The position numbers and the translations under genes are program-made. Shown here piece after piece: positions 22,569 to 24,766 of a stretch of 24,766 nucleotides of DNA (within the stretch, counting starts at the first letter, position 1; every line of letters starts with the position of its first letter). A model generated the notes under the pieces. The model was given only the letters and a program-made list of their open reading frames with translations. It searched no databases and was not told where the DNA came from. Source of the stretch: DATBLE01 sp050258035 (GTDB lineage: Bacteria; Actinomycetota; Thermoleophilia; Gaiellales; Gaiellaceae); contig JBLMYA010000046.1 of assembly GCA_050258035.1 (NCBI GenBank), forward strand, positions 1 through 24,766, in the 5' to 3' direction.

Positions 22569-22605
22569 GGCCGGGGGAGGATGGCGTTGCCCTCCTCCCC
22601 CGGCC
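22569..22605 (+). terminator. Strong 13-bp hairpin between binding-protein and permease genes
   Basis: GGCCGGGGGAGGA (22569-22581) and TCCTCCCCCGGCC (22593-22605) are perfectly complementary, with an 11-nt loop. No T-run follows and the next gene starts 8 nt later. It is therefore better seen as an mRNA 3'-end stabiliser or partial terminator that lets the binding protein be made in excess over the permeases, as in other maltose-type operons. Confidence 0.7.
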
Positions 22606-22612
22606 ATCTCCC

Positions 22613-23539
22613 ATGAGCTCCGTCGCCACGCCCGTCCCGCCCACCGGCCGCCGCCGCCGGACGCCGAAGCTCCAGAGGCGGCAGACGCGCCTCGCCTGGC
22701 TGCTGCTGGTGCCGTCGCTCGCGGTGGTCGCGTTCGTCGCGATCTACCCGCTGGGCAAGACCGTCTACCAGAGCTTCACCGACCAGGAGTTCCTGGCGCT
22801 CGAGCCGACGCACTGGGTGGGCCTACAGAACTACCGCGAGCTGTGGCACGACACGGTGTTCCGGAACGCAGTCTGGAAGACCGTCGAGTTCACGCTGATC
22901 ACGGTCGGCTTCGAGTTCGCGCTCGGGTTGGCCATCGCCCTCGTCGTCAACTCGAGCTTCAAGGGCCGCGGCGTCATGCGTGCCGTCATGCTCGTTCCGT
23001 GGGCGATTCCGACCGTGGTCGCCGCGCAGATGTGGAAGTGGATGCTCGACGACACGTTCGGCGTCGTGAACGACGCCGGCACGCGGCTGCACATCCTCTC
23101 GCATTCGCAGGCGTGGATCTCCGACCCGAGCACCGCCCTGGCGTCGGTCTGCGCCGTCGACATCTGGAAGACGACACCGTTCGTCGCCCTGCTCCTGCTC
23201 GCCGGGCTCCAGGTGATCCCGGGCGACCTCTACGAGGCCGCAGAGGTCGACGGCGCCGGCCAGCTGCAGCAGTTCTGGAAGATCACGCTGCCCCTCCTCG
23301 CACCGGCGATCCTGGTCACGCTGATCTTCCGGACGCTCGACGCGCTTCGCGTGTTCGACGTCTTCTACGTCTTCTTCGGCAACCGGCCGGACACACAGAC
23401 GATGGCGATCTACAACCAGGACACGATCGTCGGCAGCGGCCATGTCGGATACGGCGCCGCGATCAGCGTTGCGATCTTCCTGATCATCGCCCTCTTCGTG
23501 GTCATCTACGTGACCTTCATGCGGGTGGCGGAGGATTGA
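22613..23539 (+). CDS. Sugar ABC-transporter permease, MalF/UgpA type
   Basis: This encodes 308 residues from the ATG at 22613. The N-terminal charged segment (GRRRRTPKLQRRQTR) is cytoplasmic. Six membrane helices follow, the first being LAWLLLVPSLAVVAFVAIYPLGKTVYQSF. The cytoplasmic coupling loop carries the EAA motif: DLYEAAEVDGAGQLQQFWKITLPLLAPAI, which contacts the ATPase. The length is typical of single-domain MalF-like permeases of Gram-positive bacteria, which lack the large periplasmic loop of E. coli MalF. No Shine-Dalgarno is visible directly before the start; the strong hairpin ends there. It forms the channel with the next gene product (1-nt gap). Confidence 0.94.
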   Translation: MSSVATPVPPTGRRRRTPKLQRRQTRLAWLLLVPSLAVVAFVAIYPLGKTVYQSFTDQEFLALEPTHWVGLQNYRELWHDTVFRNAVWKTVEFTLITVGFEFALGLAIALVVNSSFKGRGVMRAVMLVPWAIPTVVAAQMWKWMLDDTFGVVNDAGTRLHILSHSQAWISDPSTALASVCAVDIWKTTPFVALLLLAGLQVIPGDLYEAAEVDGAGQLQQFWKITLPLLAPAILVTLIFRTLDALRVFDVFYVFFGNRPDTQTMAIYNQDTIVGSGHVGYGAAISVAIFLIIALFVVIYVTFMRVAED

Positions 23540-23540
23540 C

Positions 23541-24482
23541 ATGAGCGCCGTCTCCGAAACCGCCAAGCCCGTCGCGCGCCCGATCAGCCGCCGGCGTGCA
23601 TTCCGGCGCAGCCGTCTCGGGCGAGGCGTGACCAGGCTCCCGTTCTACCTCCTGGTCGCACTGATCTTCGTGTACGCGCTCTTCCCGTTCCTGTGGGCGC
23701 TGCGCTCCGCGTTCACGCCCGACAACGCACTCTTCTCCACGCCCCTCCAGTACTTCCCGAAGCACCCGACCCTCGACAACTTCAGGGGGGCGATCGAAGC
23801 CTCCTTCTTCCGTCACGCCCTGCTCAACTCGACGATCGTCGCCGGCTCCGTGACGCTGCTCTCGCTTGCGATCGGCTCGCTGGCCGCCTATGCGCTCGGA
23901 CGATTCCGCTTCCGCGGCCGCTCGTTCGTGATGTACCTGATGCTGTCGATGACGATCTTCCCCCAGATCGCGATCCTCGGTGCTCTCTACACCATGATCA
24001 GCGGATTTCACATCGTCGGGTTCATCCGCTTCCCCCAGCTGTACGACACCCGCTGGGCGCTGATCTTCACGTACCTCATCTTCACGCTGCCGTTCACGGT
24101 CTGGGTGCTGACGAGCTTCATGCGCGCGTTGCCGCGGGATCTCGAGGAGGCGGCGTACGTCGACGGGGCGACCCCGATCCAGGTCTTCTACAAGGTGCTC
24201 CTGCCTCTGATCGCGCCCGGTCTCGTGACAACGGGCCTGCTGGCCTTCATCGCGGCCTGGAACGAGTACCTGTTCGCGCTGTCGTTCATCCAGAGTCCTG
24301 ACAACTACACCGTCCCGATCGCGATCACGTCGTTCGTCGGGAAGTCGGGCAGCGCGTTCCAGCAGCCGTGGGGCGAGATCATGGCGGCGACGATAATCGT
24401 CACCCTTCCGCTGATCGTCGCGGTCCTCGTCCTGCAGAAGCGCATCCTCGCCGGCCTGACCGCCGGCGCGGTCAAGGGCTAG
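23541..24482 (+). CDS. Sugar ABC-transporter permease, MalG/UgpE type
   Basis: This encodes 313 residues from the ATG at 23541, one base after the previous stop. There are six membrane helices, and the first follows an Arg-rich N-terminus (RLPFYLLVALIFVYALFPFLWALRSAF). The family segment KHPTLDNFRGAIEASFFRHALLNSTIVAG and the EAA loop DLEEAAYVDGATPIQVFYKVLLPLIAPGL are both standard for MalG-type permeases. It pairs with the upstream permease in the membrane. The stop codon TAG (24480-24482) shares three bases with the stop of the convergent ATPase gene (CTAG, 24479-24482), so there is no room for a terminator between them. Confidence 0.94.
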   Translation: MSAVSETAKPVARPISRRRAFRRSRLGRGVTRLPFYLLVALIFVYALFPFLWALRSAFTPDNALFSTPLQYFPKHPTLDNFRGAIEASFFRHALLNSTIVAGSVTLLSLAIGSLAAYALGRFRFRGRSFVMYLMLSMTIFPQIAILGALYTMISGFHIVGFIRFPQLYDTRWALIFTYLIFTLPFTVWVLTSFMRALPRDLEEAAYVDGATPIQVFYKVLLPLIAPGLVTTGLLAFIAAWNEYLFALSFIQSPDNYTVPIAITSFVGKSGSAFQQPWGEIMAATIIVTLPLIVAVLVLQKRILAGLTAGAVKG

Positions 24483-24766
24483 ACGGCTTCGCGCGTCTCC
24501 GGGTCGAAGAAGTAGAGCCGGCTCGTGTCGACGGCGAGCTCGGCCGGGCTGCCGACCGCGATCCTCGTGCGGGGGCTCACCCGGGCGCAAAGGCGGGTCT
24601 TGGGGGCGCCGTCGCCGCCGCCGAGCCGGACGTCCGCGTCCTCGCCGGCGTCGGCTGTTGCGGCACTCGAGACGACACCGGTCGCGGCCGTCCCGACGTG
24701 GACGAGCACTTCGGCGCCGAGCGGCTCCGTCAGCTCGCAGAGCGCCCTGATCCGACGATCGCTCGG
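24479..24766 (-). CDS. C-terminal end of MalK/UgpC-like ABC ATPase
   Basis: The frame is open to the window edge, so only the last 95 residues are visible; the nucleotide-binding domain lies outside. The part seen reads RALCELTEPLGAEVLVHVG, an acidic loop (ADAGEDADVRLGGGDG), then RLCARVSPRTRIAVGSPAELAVDTSRLYFFDPETREAV. This is the TOBE/OB-fold regulatory domain that ends carbohydrate-importer ATPases (MalK, UgpC, MsmX). It is encoded on the strand opposite to the binding protein and permeases, yet it directly abuts them and probably supplies their ATPase. It may serve several importers, as MsmX-like ATPases do. Confidence 0.85.
   Translation of the reverse strand, partial: PSDRRIRALCELTEPLGAEVLVHVGTAATGVVSSAATADAGEDADVRLGGGDGAPKTRLCARVSPRTRIAVGSPAELAVDTSRLYFFDPETREAV

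Overview
The window is high-GC, densely coded DNA. It reads as a chromosomal segment from an uncultured actinobacterium, most likely of the Thermoleophilia type (Gaiellales/Solirubrobacterales). This rests on codon use, many GTG starts, TANNNT -10 boxes placed 6-7 nt before start codons (leaderless style), a cysteine-less TraR/DksA-like protein and a small zinc-ribbon protein of a kind I associate with that class. The lineage is inference from sequence style, because no rRNA or marker gene is present.

Region 1 (1-1251) holds the 3' end of an ArsR-type regulator and a minus-strand pair: a membrane-anchored protein with a pilin-like ectodomain, and a small zinc-ribbon protein coupled to it by a GTGA stop/start overlap. 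Region 2 (1445-11607) is a compact Tad (tight adherence, type IVc pilus) operon. Its order is two Flp pilins, TadE, a large TadG-like protein, CpaB, TadZ/CpaE, CpaF/TadA, a vWA-TadB fusion, TadC, a DUF192 protein and a TadV/CpaA prepilin peptidase. Most joints are overlaps or gaps of a few bases. The parts of a working machine are there: pilins, processing peptidase, assembly ATPase, inner-membrane platform, localisation ATPase and minor pilins. No secretin is visible, as expected for a monoderm. A NarL/FixJ response regulator without a visible kinase faces the operon end.

Region 3 (12282-17445) is loosely packed: a small secreted protein, a CPA1 Na+/H+ antiporter, an unknown membrane protein, dodecin, BioY and a DksA-like protein. 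Three gene remnants lie between them: a c-type cytochrome end, a DUF4332 protein and a DUF4389 C-terminus. The first two can each be restored by removing one G, so they are either young pseudogenes or assembly indels.

Region 4 (17446-20882) has a flavin-reductase-like protein, a 686-residue polypeptide joining an M20 carboxypeptidase to a RimK/LysX-type ATP-grasp ligase, and a convergent DUF899 protein. Region 5 (21215-24766) is a carbohydrate-type ABC importer: substrate-binding protein, a strong 13-bp hairpin, two permeases, then the end of a MalK/UgpC-like ATPase on the opposite strand whose stop codon shares a CTAG with the last permease.

The most notable observations are the vWA-TadB fusion in a Tad operon whose TadG shows no vWA, the hydrolase-ligase fusion, DUF192 embedded in the pilus operon, and the recurring leaderless starts. 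I see no CRISPR array, tRNA, rRNA, insertion sequence or phage module.
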